The notes beneath the pieces are model-generated. The model searched no databases. It was not told the DNA's origin and saw nothing but the letters and a program-made list of their open reading frames with translations. From Synechococcus sp. CS-1328 (lineage in GTDB: Bacteria; Cyanobacteriota; Cyanobacteriia; PCC-6307; Cyanobiaceae), in NCBI RefSeq assembly GCF_025128095.1, contig NZ_JAHLYT010000071.1, positions 62,001-126,000 on the forward strand: a stretch of DNA of 64,000 bases, given 5' to 3'. A program made the position numbers and the translations under genes. This document shows positions 36,892 through 45,479 of this stretch, piece by piece. Each line of letters starts with the position of its first letter. Positions within the stretch are counted from its first letter, which is position 1.

Positions 36892-37242
36892 ATGTGGACG
36901 ATGGGACTTCGCTCAGGCCTGGTGAGCTTGCTGGTCGCGGCGGCGCTGTTGCCCCTGCTGCGGCCGGCATCCGCCCTGGCCCAGAACCAGCCCTACGCCG
37001 TCCAGGGCCTGCCCGCCTACCCACCCTGTCCCCTGGTGGTTCCCAAGAGCCAGTCCCTGTTTCAGCCCCTGCGGCTCAGGCCCAGCCAGGTTGCCTCCAA
37101 GAACGCCCTCGGCTGCCTCTCCCAGGCCGATGCCATCTATGGCCCTAATGGTTGTCCGACTCGTCTGTGCCCGCGTGACAGCGGCGCCTTCCAGCTGACC
37201 CCTCCGGGAGCAGGAGCCCCCATAGCGCCGGCTGCCCGTTGA
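36892..37242 (+). CDS. Small exported hypothetical protein
   Basis: About 116 residues from ATG 36892 (or 36901). A signal peptide (GLVSLLVAAALLPLLRPASALAQ) is clear, with cleavage near ALA-QN. The mature 85 residues are Pro-rich and contain four cysteines (YPPCPL, LGCLSQ, NGCPTRLC). No family recognised. Codon use fits the genome. It probably folds in the periplasm or lumen with disulfides. Confidence 0.65.
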   Translation: MWTMGLRSGLVSLLVAAALLPLLRPASALAQNQPYAVQGLPAYPPCPLVVPKSQSLFQPLRLRPSQVASKNALGCLSQADAIYGPNGCPTRLCPRDSGAFQLTPPGAGAPIAPAAR

Positions 37243-37269
37243 GCTTCCGTGCTGCGGCAAGCCGGCTTC

Positions 37270-38052
37270 TCAGCTGCCGCTGCCGTAGGCCACATGGCAG
37301 ACGGTATTGAGCAGCTGCGCCTGGTCGACGGTGTCAGGAACCTGGCCGTTCAACAGCCCGGCCTGGCAGTTGGCCGCTCCCATCAAGGTGGCGCCATCGT
37401 CCATGGAGTAGCTGAAGCTCACTCCGTAGGTGCCAACCGGATCCACAGAGCCGTAGTTGAGCTGGATGCTGGTCTGGGGCACCACGATCACGGGTGATTG
37501 CTGTTGTGAGGCCGCATTCACCAGGCTGGTGATGGCAGCCCCTGTCGCCAGTCCGGCGACGCCCCAGGCGGCTGCATTGTCACCCCACCAGCCCCAGGTG
37601 GAGGGTTGCCAGCCAAACCAGCCGGTGTTCCAGGGTCGGTTGTTCCAATAGCCGCCATTGGCCCAGTTGGAATGCCAGCCGTTGTAGGGGCGGTTATAGA
37701 AATTATTCTCGACGTTCAGATTTCGGTTGAAGTCGTTGTTGTCCCAACCTGGACGTGCGCCAGGGCCGTACATCGGGTGGTACCCCCGGTAGCCGCCGCG
37801 CCAGGCGTCGCTCTCTCCATGCCAGGCCGCTCCACCACCACTGAAGTGGTAGCCGCCGCCTCCACCGCCCCAACCCCCATGGCCGCCGCCACCGCCGCCG
37901 CCGCCACCTCGGGCCTGGGCACTGATCACCGAGAGATTGAGAACTGCCACCAGGGCCAGGACTCCAGCCCAGCGGGTTCCGGATAAGCAGCGGCGCGGCA
38001 GACGGGCCATGGCGGGAGCAAAGCGACGGGAGACCGGAGTGCGCACACTCAT
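37270..38052 (-). CDS. Exported Gly/Trp/Asn-rich low-complexity protein
   Basis: A 260-residue protein with an N-terminal signal peptide (WAGVLALVAVLNLSVISAQA). The mature N-terminal half is extremely low in complexity: an uninterrupted run of nine Gly, then Gly/Trp/Tyr/His repeats and an Asn/Trp/Tyr section (NNDFNRNLNVENNFYNRPYN; GGYWNNRPWNTGWFGWQPS). The C-terminal 100 residues are more ordered, with two cysteines and a hydrophobic patch (WGVAGLATGAAITSLVNAA). It resembles glycine-rich surface or adhesion proteins; function unknown. Confidence 0.75.
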   Translation of the reverse strand: MSVRTPVSRRFAPAMARLPRRCLSGTRWAGVLALVAVLNLSVISAQARGGGGGGGGGHGGWGGGGGGYHFSGGGAAWHGESDAWRGGYRGYHPMYGPGARPGWDNNDFNRNLNVENNFYNRPYNGWHSNWANGGYWNNRPWNTGWFGWQPSTWGWWGDNAAAWGVAGLATGAAITSLVNAASQQQSPVIVVPQTSIQLNYGSVDPVGTYGVSFSYSMDDGATLMGAANCQAGLLNGQVPDTVDQAQLLNTVCHVAYGSGS

Positions 38053-38170
38053 GCACCACAGCTAGCCACGATTGTGCGATTCGCCTATCTGGCCTCGCAG
38101 GCGCCACTCGACACGGGTCCCTCCCGGATCGGTTCTCTCGCCATTTCGCTACGGCCTGCCCAACCTGAAG

Positions 38171-38204
38171 GAGGAGCACCGACCGATCCGGTTCGGTGCT
38201 CCTC
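38171..38204. promoter_or_regulatory. Long GC-rich hairpin in the clpB leader
   Basis: GAGGAGCACCGA (38171-38182) pairs perfectly with TCGGTGCTCCTC (38193-38204); inside it CCG/CGG adds three more pairs with a single bulged T and a 3-base loop. It ends 62 bases before the clpB ATG. No U-run follows on either strand, so it is not an obvious terminator. It could be an operator or a structured leader of a heat-shock mRNA. Confidence 0.45.
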
Positions 38205-38266
38205 TCCCTGGGCTCTGTTGTCTGCCCATACGGTTTTCTCAAGCACCCGATCAGGAAGGTCTCGCC

Positions 38267-40885
38267 ATGCATCCCACCGCTGAGCTGTTCACCGAGAAGG
38301 CCTGGGGCGCCGTCGTGGCGGCCCAGCAGCTGGCCCAGCAGAAGCGCCAGCAGCAGATGGAAACCGAGCACCTGTTCTCGGCTTTGCTGAGCCAGCAGGG
38401 TCTGGCCGGCCGGATCCTCGAGAAGGCCGGCGTGGATGTGGGAACCCTCAGCCAGAAGGTGGAGGCTTTTCTGGGGTCTCAGCCCAGCCTCGGGGCTGCC
38501 CCCGAGAGTGTGTATCTGGGCAAGGCGCTGAATGCCTGCTTTGACCGTGCCGATCAGGCCAAGGCCGATTTCGGCGACCACTACATTTCGATCGAGCATC
38601 TTCTGCTGGGCCTGGTGGCGGATGATCGCTGCGGCCGCCAGCTGCTCAGCCAGTGCGGCGTCGAGGCCAAGACGCTGAAGGCCAGTATTGAAGCCGTGCG
38701 CGGCAGCCAGACAGTGACCGACCAGAATCCCGAAGGCACCTATGAGTCGCTGGAGAAGTACGGCCGCGATCTCACGGCCGCAGCCCGTGAAGGCAAGCTC
38801 GATCCGGTGATCGGCCGCGACGAGGAAATCCGCCGCACGATTCAGATCCTGTCGCGCCGCACCAAGAACAATCCCGTCCTGATCGGTGAACCCGGCGTCG
38901 GCAAGACCGCCATCGTCGAGGGTCTGGCCCAGCGCATTGTCAATGGTGATGTGCCCCAGGCCCTGCAGAACCGCCAGCTCGTCTCCCTCGATATGGGTGC
39001 CTTGATTGCCGGTGCCAAGTACCGCGGCGAGTTCGAAGAGCGGCTCAAGGCCGTGCTCAAGGAGGTGACTGCCTCCGAGGGCCAGATCGTGCTGTTCATC
39101 GACGAGATTCACACCGTGGTGGGGGCCGGTGCCACCGGTGGCGCCATGGATGCCAGCAATCTGCTCAAGCCGATGCTGGCCCGGGGCGAGCTGCGCTGCA
39201 TCGGTGCCACCACGCTGGATGAGCATCGCCAGCACATCGAGAAAGACCCGGCCCTGGAGCGCCGCTTCCAGCAGGTGTTCGTGGATCAGCCCACGGTGGA
39301 GGACACGATCTCGATCCTGCGGGGCCTCAAGGAGCGCTACGAAGTACACCATGGCGTTCGCATCGCCGACAACGCCCTGGTGGCCGCCGCCGTGCTGTCG
39401 AGTCGTTACATCGCCGATCGTTTCCTGCCGGACAAGGCCATCGACCTGGTGGATGAATCCGCTGCACGCCTGAAGATGGAGATCACCTCCAAGCCCGAGG
39501 AGATCGATGAACTCGATCGCCGCATCCTGCAGCTGGAGATGGAGAAACTCTCGCTCGGCCGGGAATCCGATCCAGCCAGCAAGGATCGGCTCGAGCGCCT
39601 CGAGAAGGAGCTGGCGGATCTGAGTGAGCAGCAGAGCGCCCTCAATGCCCAGTGGCAGGCGGAGAAGGGCTCGATCGATGAACTCGGTGCGATCAAGGAG
39701 GAGATCGAGCAGGTTCAGTTGCAGGTGGAGCAGGCCAAGCGCAACTACGACCTCAACAAGGCTGCCGAACTCGAATACGGCACCCTGGCTGAACTCAACA
39801 AGAAGCTAGCTGCCAAGGAGGCCGTGCTCAACGCCGGTGATGGGGAGAAAACCCTGCTGCGGGAGGAGGTCACCGAAGACGACATCGCTGAGGTGATCGC
39901 CAAGTGGACCGGCATTCCGGTGGCCAAGCTGGTGCAGAGCGAGATGGAGAAGCTGCTCAACCTCGAGCAGGATCTGCACACCCGCGTGATTGGTCAGCAG
40001 CAGGCTGTCACGGCAGTGGCCGATGCAATTCAGCGCTCCCGGGCTGGCCTGAGTGATCCGAACCGGCCGATCGCCAGCTTCCTCTTCCTTGGTCCCACCG
40101 GCGTCGGCAAAACGGAGCTGTCCAAGGCGCTCGCCTCGCAACTCTTCGATTCGGAGGAGGCGATGGTGCGCATCGACATGAGCGAGTACATGGAGAAGCA
40201 TGCCGTCAGCCGCCTGATCGGAGCTCCTCCGGGCTATGTGGGCTACGAAGAGGGTGGTCAGCTCACCGAAGCGGTGCGGCGCCGGCCCTACGCGGTGATC
40301 CTGTTCGACGAGGTGGAGAAGGCCCACCCCGATGTGTTCAACGTGATGCTGCAGATCCTCGACGACGGCCGCGTCACCGATGGTCAGGGACGGACGGTGG
40401 ACTTCACCAATACCGTGTTGATTCTCACCAGCAACATCGGCAGTGCCTCGATTCTCGATCTGGCCGGCGATCCCGCCCGCCATGGCGAAATGGAGAAGCG
40501 GGTGAATGAGGCCCTGCGCGGCCACTTCCGCCCCGAATTCCTCAACCGCCTCGATGAATCGATCATCTTCCACAGCCTGCGCTCCGAGGAGCTGCGCCGC
40601 ATCGTGGAGCTGCAGGTGCAGCGCCTGCGCCTGCGGCTGGAGGGCCGCAAGCTGGGGCTGAGCCTGAACGAGGTGGCCCTCGACTGGCTGGCCGCGATCG
40701 GCTACGACCCGGTCTATGGGGCCCGGCCCCTGAAGCGGGCGATCCAGCGCCACCTTGAGACGCCGATCGCCAAGGCGATCCTGGCCGGCACTTTCCCCGA
40801 GGGCAGCACGATCCAGGTGGAGGTGGTGGAGGAGCGGCTGCGGTTCAGCGCCACCGAACCGGCCCGGCTGCCGGCGCTGGTGTGA
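38267..40885 (+). CDS. clpB: ATP-dependent disaggregase ClpB
   Basis: Hexameric Hsp100 chaperone that, with DnaK, dissolves protein aggregates and gives thermotolerance. I start at ATG 38267 ([13 protein letters not shown]), preceded by AGGAAGG, giving 872 residues; the open frame upstream is not ClpB-like. Order: N-domain (1-150), first AAA+ with Walker A GEPGVGKT at 207-214 and [14 protein letters not shown], a coiled-coil middle domain (about 410-525), second AAA+ with GPTGVGKT at 609-616, and C-domain. The tripeptide loop for ClpP binding is absent, as expected for ClpB. An internal start producing a shorter form is known for cyanobacterial ClpB1. Confidence 0.96.
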   Translation: MHPTAELFTEKAWGAVVAAQQLAQQKRQQQMETEHLFSALLSQQGLAGRILEKAGVDVGTLSQKVEAFLGSQPSLGAAPESVYLGKALNACFDRADQAKADFGDHYISIEHLLLGLVADDRCGRQLLSQCGVEAKTLKASIEAVRGSQTVTDQNPEGTYESLEKYGRDLTAAAREGKLDPVIGRDEEIRRTIQILSRRTKNNPVLIGEPGVGKTAIVEGLAQRIVNGDVPQALQNRQLVSLDMGALIAGAKYRGEFEERLKAVLKEVTASEGQIVLFIDEIHTVVGAGATGGAMDASNLLKPMLARGELRCIGATTLDEHRQHIEKDPALERRFQQVFVDQPTVEDTISILRGLKERYEVHHGVRIADNALVAAAVLSSRYIADRFLPDKAIDLVDESAARLKMEITSKPEEIDELDRRILQLEMEKLSLGRESDPASKDRLERLEKELADLSEQQSALNAQWQAEKGSIDELGAIKEEIEQVQLQVEQAKRNYDLNKAAELEYGTLAELNKKLAAKEAVLNAGDGEKTLLREEVTEDDIAEVIAKWTGIPVAKLVQSEMEKLLNLEQDLHTRVIGQQQAVTAVADAIQRSRAGLSDPNRPIASFLFLGPTGVGKTELSKALASQLFDSEEAMVRIDMSEYMEKHAVSRLIGAPPGYVGYEEGGQLTEAVRRRPYAVILFDEVEKAHPDVFNVMLQILDDGRVTDGQGRTVDFTNTVLILTSNIGSASILDLAGDPARHGEMEKRVNEALRGHFRPEFLNRLDESIIFHSLRSEELRRIVELQVQRLRLRLEGRKLGLSLNEVALDWLAAIGYDPVYGARPLKRAIQRHLETPIAKAILAGTFPEGSTIQVEVVEERLRFSATEPARLPALV

Positions 40886-40928
40886 GCCCGGGGGCCCTGA
40901 CCAGGGGCGGCGGCGGGAGCGACGCACG

Positions 40929-41270
40929 GTCCAGGCTCACATCAGCGTCGTCAACCTCACCGCCCGGCACGCCTTCATGCGCATGAAGCCGATCCACCTC
41001 TGGGGCCTGCTCGACTACTCGACCCCTGCGCTGCGGCGCCACTGGTGCGAGGAGGAGCTGAGGCTCAACCGCCGACTGGCGCCGAATGTCTACCTGCGGG
41101 TGGCCCGCCTGGGACCGGAGCGGGAGCCGGTGGTGTGATGCGCCGCTTCGCCGACGCCGACACCCTCAGCGCGCGGCTGGCCTCGGTGCGGCCTGGGGCT
41201 GCGGAGCTCAGGTTCCTGGGGGAGCGGCTGCGGCGCTTCCATGCCGACCCTCCCCTCGCGGGCGCTGAGC
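40929..41270 (+). pseudogene. Remnant of a COG2187-type kinase (aminoglycoside phosphotransferase-like)
   Basis: Two frames together resemble the N-terminal domain of bifunctional aminoglycoside phosphotransferase/ATP-binding proteins. Frame one (40929-41138) reads VQAHISVVNL, HLWGLLDYSTPALRRHWCEEELRLNRRLAP split, and stops at TGA. Frame two restarts at the overlapping ATG (41138) with MRRFADADTLSARL and continues to FLGERLRRFHADPP. The junction is a frameshift at TGATG. The invariant KKP of the family is changed to MKP. The C-terminal P-loop kinase half is missing, so it is a broken relic. Confidence 0.6.
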
Positions 41271-41324
41271 GAGTCGGAGATCTACCGCTGCGCCAGCGAC
41301 TGCGGCTGCGCGCGCCGGTTGAGA

Positions 41325-41590
41325 CGTTCGACCTGCGCGGTGACGGGGTACGCCTCAGCACCGCCAGCGGTCAGCGGCTCGACGGCTGGCGCCCCTATGC
41401 CGGCCCCGCCATCAAGTATTTCTCGGTGGTCGATCGGCCCTTCTGGCTCGAGGAGGGGCTGGGCCCTGATGCCCTCAGCGACACGCCGGTGGGCGAAACC
41501 TGGCACGCTACTGATGGGCAGCGCCGGCGGCCACGGGATCCCGCCTGCCTGACCGTGTTTTCGGGGGGGCCTGCACAGCGGCGCCCAGGT
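41325..41590 (+). pseudogene. Fragment of a flavin-containing amine oxidoreductase
   Basis: In the same frame as the second half of the kinase relic, residues such as AIKYFSVVDRPFWLEE, LGPDALSDTPVGETWHATDGQ and LTVFSGG resemble the substrate-domain part of FAD-dependent amine oxidoreductases. There is no FAD-binding N-terminus, so it is a fragment. It is on the opposite strand from the intact amine oxidase that follows and is not a simple copy of it. Confidence 0.45.
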
Positions 41591-41640
41591 GGCCAGGCGC
41601 CTCGCCCAGCGTCTGAACCTGCTCTGAACCGATCGGAACT

Positions 41641-41690
41641 GATCAGGTCTGGGCTGAACCGATCCGGTCTGGGCTGAACCGATCCGGTCG
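41641..41690. repeat. 20-bp tandem repeat, about 2.5 copies
   Basis: GATCAGGTCTGGGCTGAACC (41641-41660) is followed by GATCCGGTCTGGGCTGAACC (41661-41680) and a partial GATCCGGTCG. It sits at the end of the pseudogene block, 45 bases from the amine oxidase stop. Confidence 0.85.
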
Positions 41691-41735
41691 GGGGGGCATC
41701 GGGCCGGGGGAGCTGCGGGCCGGAGGCCAGATGGC

Positions 41736-43238
41736 TCAGGACAGCAGCGACTGGACGGTGGCGGCCGCGTCGAGACCCGCCTGAATCGCACCTTCATAAA
41801 ATCCCGCCCATCGGGTTGAGGACTCGGTGCCCGCCCAGACGATGCGGCCCACCGGTTCCCGCCAGGCAGGACCGAAGCTCGTCCAGGCCCCCGTCGTCAT
41901 GTAGGAGGTGAAGGCCCCCGTGGTCCAGCTTTCCTGTCCCCAGTTGGTCTCCACGTAGTCCGCCGGCTCTCCGGCCCGTTGCCCCCAGAACTCCACCAGG
42001 TCCGCCAGGACGGCGCTGCGGCGTTCCCGGGCGTTCCTGAGGCCGAGGGCGACGGCACGATCGGCAGCCACAAAGGAGGCCAGAACTCCGGGGGTTCCCG
42101 AGGGCGGCGATGAATCGGCCGTTAGCTCGACGGTGGGCAGATTGCCCTGGGCGTAGCCGTTGAGACCCTGCTCACGCCACCAGGCCGTGGGGTAGACGGT
42201 GAGGATCTTGAACATCGAGCCCATGGGTGAGCGCTGCATCAGGCCCGAAACCCTGGCGGGCAGGCCGGGCTCGAACACGATCCGCGTACGCAGGGCCGGC
42301 GGCAGCGCCACCACCACGGCACGGCAGCTGTGGCGGCTTCCATCGGCAGCGTGAACCAGGTAGCGGCCATCAGCCTGACGCACCACGACCTGGGCAGCGG
42401 CGTTGGTGCGGATCCGACCCTTGATCTGAGCGGCGAGCAGGCTGGGCATCTGTCCGGCCGCCCCGTAAAGCAGCCAGACTTCCGGGGTCTCTGCCTGGGG
42501 GGAAGCCTTCTGGGTCTGGGCCAGGTGCAGGATCGAGGAATCGGCGGGCTCGAACCCACCGGAGCCTCCCACCCGCGTGTACCACTTGAGGATGTAATGG
42601 GCCAGCTCCGAGTCGGTGCGGCTGCGCATCCAGCTGTCGATCGTCTGCGCATCGAGAGCCCGGGCGCCCGGCGTCAGCCAGGGTCGCTCCGCATCGACGG
42701 TCTGCGCCAGCTGGAGGAAGTCGCGGTGCAGCTGCCGGGCGGCCTCCCGATCCTTCACAGGCACGGGGAGATCGTCGTAGGCCACATCCAGGAAAGTGCC
42801 CGCCCAGTCGCCGAGCATGGGAGCCACCACTTTGCGACCGTTCCAGATCAGAACTGTCTTGCCTTCGAAGTAGCTGTCAAACGTGCGAATGCCCAGTTCC
42901 TTGGCCAGGGACTGGAAGCGAACGTGGGTTTTGCCCATCCACTGGCCGCCCAGGTCGAGCCACCAGTTCTGGATGGTCTGCTGGCGCACGCAGCGCCCGC
43001 CGATGCGGCCGCGGGCCTCCAGAACCGTTGTGGTGCGGCCCTGGCGCTCCAGCTCCCGCGCGGCGATCAGGCCGGACACCCCGGCACCGATCACCACCAC
43101 GTCGACGGAGGAGGGTGCGGCGCCCTGGCCAGCGGTCTGGCTGCCGGTCTGTGCCCGGCCGGCCGAGGGGGCCATCGCGGCGGCTCCGGCAAGCCCACCC
43201 GTGGCCGCCCCCAGAAAGAAGCGCCGTGAAACTGCCAT
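41736..43238 (-). CDS. Tat-exported FAD-dependent amine oxidase
   Basis: A 500-residue flavin amine oxidase (monoamine oxidase/L-amino acid oxidase group). I start at ATG 43238, giving a twin-arginine signal SRRFFLGAA at residues 4-12. The FAD-binding GxGxxG is in VVVIGAGVSGLIAARELE, followed by VLEARGRIGGRC and DLGGQWMG. The C-terminal FAD motif is RIVWAGTESSTRWAGFYEGAIQAG. It likely oxidises amines or amino acids in the periplasm, making H2O2 and ammonium. Substrate unknown. An upstream open stretch to 43322 is not needed. Confidence 0.87.
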   Translation of the reverse strand: MAVSRRFFLGAATGGLAGAAAMAPSAGRAQTGSQTAGQGAAPSSVDVVVIGAGVSGLIAARELERQGRTTTVLEARGRIGGRCVRQQTIQNWWLDLGGQWMGKTHVRFQSLAKELGIRTFDSYFEGKTVLIWNGRKVVAPMLGDWAGTFLDVAYDDLPVPVKDREAARQLHRDFLQLAQTVDAERPWLTPGARALDAQTIDSWMRSRTDSELAHYILKWYTRVGGSGGFEPADSSILHLAQTQKASPQAETPEVWLLYGAAGQMPSLLAAQIKGRIRTNAAAQVVVRQADGRYLVHAADGSRHSCRAVVVALPPALRTRIVFEPGLPARVSGLMQRSPMGSMFKILTVYPTAWWREQGLNGYAQGNLPTVELTADSSPPSGTPGVLASFVAADRAVALGLRNARERRSAVLADLVEFWGQRAGEPADYVETNWGQESWTTGAFTSYMTTGAWTSFGPAWREPVGRIVWAGTESSTRWAGFYEGAIQAGLDAAATVQSLLS

Positions 43239-43364
43239 GACTCCCCAGTGACTGACGCCAGTGTTAGGGGAATGCCGGGGGTTTGCTCGGGGCCTGAGGG
43301 GCGCTGCAGCGTCTGTTGACAATACTTATGGCATGGCAGCCTCCCCAGGGATGTCGATCCGATC

Positions 43365-43475
43365 CCCTCGGAAGGCGGCCTCCGGAAGGTGGCCTCCGGG
43401 AGGCGGACGTCTGAAGGTGGCCGTAGGAAAGCGGCCTTCGGGAGGCGGTCGCCGGAAAGCTGTCGTCGCTGAGAC
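43365..43475. repeat. Degenerate GGAAGGnGGCC repeat region
   Basis: The 283-base gap between the amine oxidase and the pterin dehydratase holds a run of imperfect units such as GGAAGGCGGCCTCC, GGAAGGTGGCCTCC, GAAGGTGGCCGTAG and GAAAGCGGCCTTCGGGAGGCGG. All three minus-strand frames are open through part of it, giving RRPPP-like repeats. I see no gene here; it looks like a small minisatellite or an old repeat expansion. Confidence 0.5.
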
Positions 43476-43521
43476 TCTGCCGGCAGGAACCCAGCACCGC
43501 CTGGGACAGACCGGCGGAGGC

Positions 43522-43806
43522 TCAGAGGAGCGTCCCGATCCGTCGGGCCAGTTCCACATCCAGATCGGAGAGGCCCCCCGCATCGTGGGTGGTCAGGTCG
43601 ATCACCACCCGGTTCCAGACGTTGCTCCACTCAGGGTGATGGCCCATGGCTTCGGCGATCAGGGCCACCCGTGCCATGAAGCCGAAGGCTTCGTTGAAGT
43701 CGGCGAAGCGCAGGTCGCGGTGCAGCTTGCCGTTCACGAGGCTCCAGCCGGGCAGCTCGCTGGCCAGGGCGCTGATCTGCTCCGGGCTGAGGCGAGCGGC
43801 GGCCAT
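43522..43806 (-). CDS. phhB: Pterin-4a-carbinolamine dehydratase
   Basis: A 94-residue enzyme that dehydrates 4a-hydroxytetrahydropterin. The active-site region [18 protein letters not shown] carries the conserved HHP...W pattern, followed by [19 protein letters not shown], which is diagnostic. Cyanobacteria lack phenylalanine hydroxylase in most cases, so the protein may act in folate/pterin metabolism or as a RuBisCO-assembly-type homologue; this longer classic sequence looks catalytic. Confidence 0.9.
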   Translation of the reverse strand: MAAARLSPEQISALASELPGWSLVNGKLHRDLRFADFNEAFGFMARVALIAEAMGHHPEWSNVWNRVVIDLTTHDAGGLSDLDVELARRIGTLL

Positions 43807-43885
43807 GGGACGTCAAGGGGCGGTCACAACCCAGCTTGGCGCAAGCGACCGGCTTGAAGGCGCCCCCTCGCCGTGGCCGGGGCCG

Positions 43886-44215
43886 TCAGGCGGGATCCGC
43901 CAGATCATGGAGCCGATCGATCAGCAGATCCACCTCCGTGTCATCGGCGGGATCCAGCCCCAGGGCGGTGCGGCGCCGTACCTCGCCGTTGAGACGTTCG
44001 GCGTTGCGCCGTGCCAGCAGCTGGGAGGTGGAGGCGGCCGTGGCGGGGAGCGCTGCGGGGACCGCGGCTGAGACGGCTGAAGAGACGGCGGGATGGGACG
44101 CGGCGGTCTGCGGAGGGTGGCGCTCCAGGGCCTGCACGAGGGAGCTCATCACCTGCCGCAGGCAGGCGATCTCCGCGCGCAGGGCCGCCAGTTCCAGAAC
44201 GAGGGGATCCGCCAT
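43886..44215 (-). CDS. Small conserved hypothetical protein (109 aa)
   Basis: From ATG 44215 (MADPLVLELAALRAEIACLRQVM) the first 35 residues form a short coiled coil, followed by an Ala/Ser/Pro-rich linker and a helical C-terminus (LLARRNAERLNGEVRRRTALG; ADDTEVDLLIDRLHDLAD). No signal or membrane segment. I do not recognise a family. It lies 8 bases downstream of the YjbQ gene and is likely cotranscribed. Confidence 0.65.
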   Translation of the reverse strand: MADPLVLELAALRAEIACLRQVMSSLVQALERHPPQTAASHPAVSSAVSAAVPAALPATAASTSQLLARRNAERLNGEVRRRTALGLDPADDTEVDLLIDRLHDLADPA

Positions 44216-44223
44216 GGGGTGCC

Positions 44224-44703
44224 TCAGGAGCCGATCAGATGGACGCTCAGATGCCGCTGTTGGGGGGCGGTGCGATGTTCCCACAGGTAGATCGCCTGCC
44301 AGGTGCCCAGCACCAGCCGGCCAGCGTCGAACGACAGCCCCAGGCTGGTGGTGGTGAGGGCGGTTCGGATGTGGGCGGGCATGTCATCGGGCCCCTCGTC
44401 GTCGTGCAGGTAGGGGCGCAGCTCGCCGCGGCCGCTGAGGGATCGGGCCCCTTCGCGCGGCACCAGCGCCCGCAGGTGGGCGGCCAGATCCGTCAGCACC
44501 CGCGGGTCGGCGTTCTCGTTGATCGTGAGGCTGCAACTGGTGTGCAGGGCCACCAGGGTGACGAGACCGGTGCGCAGGCCGCTGCTGGCGATCGTGTGCT
44601 GCAGGTTGGCGGTGAGATCGGTGAAGCCGTCGCCGCAGGTGGTGACGCTGAGGCGGTGCAGGCTCTGGCGGAGCACGGATCGAATCGGGCGGTTGCGCTG
44701 CAT
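44224..44703 (-). CDS. YjbQ/UPF0047 family protein
   Basis: A 159-residue protein of the YjbQ family, small trimeric beta-rich proteins with a metal-coordinating His site; some have weak thiamine phosphate synthase activity in vitro. Family markers are LVALHTSCSLTINENADP, YLHDDEGPDDMPAHIRTAL and LVLGTWQAIYLWEHR near the C-terminus. Start ATG 44703. It is divergent from the small four-Cys gene. Confidence 0.88.
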   Translation of the reverse strand: MQRNRPIRSVLRQSLHRLSVTTCGDGFTDLTANLQHTIASSGLRTGLVTLVALHTSCSLTINENADPRVLTDLAAHLRALVPREGARSLSGRGELRPYLHDDEGPDDMPAHIRTALTTTSLGLSFDAGRLVLGTWQAIYLWEHRTAPQQRHLSVHLIGS

Positions 44704-44737
44704 AGCATCGGATCAGAAGCCGACTCCCAATCCCTCG

Positions 44738-44977
44738 ATGCGCAATCCGTTTCCATGGATGCTTGGCCTTTCGGTTCTGGCGCTGCAGGCCCTGCCGGCT
44801 CAGGCCCAGCGGGTGGTGCCCAAGCTCGGCTCGATCTGCCCGATGGGCTACGTCGATACGCTCAATGGCAAGTGCAGCACCCTGGGGCTGATGAACTACA
44901 CCGTGCAGCCCACCAACGGTGAGGCCTGCCCGGAAGGTTGGATGAACGTGGGTGGGAGCTATTGCCGCAAGAAGTGA
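44738..44977 (+). CDS. Tiny exported protein with duplicated CPxG(Y/W)...C motif
   Basis: A 79-residue preprotein from ATG 44738, with a signal peptide (LGLSVLALQALPAQAQ, cleavage near residue 23) and a 55-residue mature part. Its four cysteines (34, 46, 64, 76) form two copies of one pattern: C-P-x-G-[YW] with the second Cys exactly 12 residues later (CPMGYVDTLNGKC and CPEGWMNVGGSYC). This suggests an internal duplication and two disulfides. Family unknown. The next gene, a DCC thiol-disulfide oxidoreductase, starts inside its stop codon (GTGA). Confidence 0.75.
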   Translation: MRNPFPWMLGLSVLALQALPAQAQRVVPKLGSICPMGYVDTLNGKCSTLGLMNYTVQPTNGEACPEGWMNVGGSYCRKK

Positions 44978-45444
44978 GCCAGACCCCTCTTCAGGCCGTC
45001 ACCAGCGATCCCGGCTTCCCACTCCCCGCCCCCGGTGCCGCTGCTGCAGACCTCACGATCCTCTACGACGGAGGCTGTCCGCTCTGCCTGCGGGAGGTGC
45101 GCGTCCTGGGTGGCCGTGATGGTGACCGCGGTCGTCTCGCGTTTGTCGATGTCGCTGCGGTCGATTACGACCCCTCCAGCCACGGCGCAATCAGCTATCG
45201 CGACGCCATGGAACGCATCCATGGACTGACCGTCACTGGTGAGGTGGTGCGTGACGTGGAGGTCTTTCGGCGGGCCTATGAGCTGGTGGGGCTGGGCTGG
45301 CTCTATGCCCCCAGCCGCTGGCCGCTGTTGCGTGGGATCGCCGATGGCCTCTATCGCCTCTGGGCCCGCTGGCGGCTGCGGCTCACCGGCCGTCCGTCCC
45401 TCGATCAGCTCTGTTGTGAACGCGAGGGTCGCTGCCGCCTCTGA
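44974..45444 (+). CDS. DCC family thiol-disulfide oxidoreductase (DUF393)
   Basis: A 156-residue protein from a GTG at 44974 overlapping the previous stop by four bases. The family name-giving motif is TILYDGGCPLCLREV with Asp32 and Cys35/Cys38 (DGxCxxC), followed by VDVAAVDY, and YELVGLGWLYAPSRWPL with a moderately hydrophobic region near 115-130. Family members are thioredoxin-fold proteins that exchange disulfides; the substrate is unknown. No signal peptide, so it is likely cytosolic or membrane-associated. Confidence 0.85.
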   Translation: MSQTPLQAVTSDPGFPLPAPGAAAADLTILYDGGCPLCLREVRVLGGRDGDRGRLAFVDVAAVDYDPSSHGAISYRDAMERIHGLTVTGEVVRDVEVFRRAYELVGLGWLYAPSRWPLLRGIADGLYRLWARWRLRLTGRPSLDQLCCEREGRCRL

Positions 45445-45479
45445 CGCGGCATGTCCTGCAGGACGCGCGCAACATCAAT

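Noticed and set aside
41736-43238. Amine oxidase fragment (41325-41590) as a duplicated copy of this gene
   Set aside because: The fragment's motifs (IKYFSVVDRPFW, ALSDTPVGETW) do not occur in the intact protein, so it derives from another subfamily.
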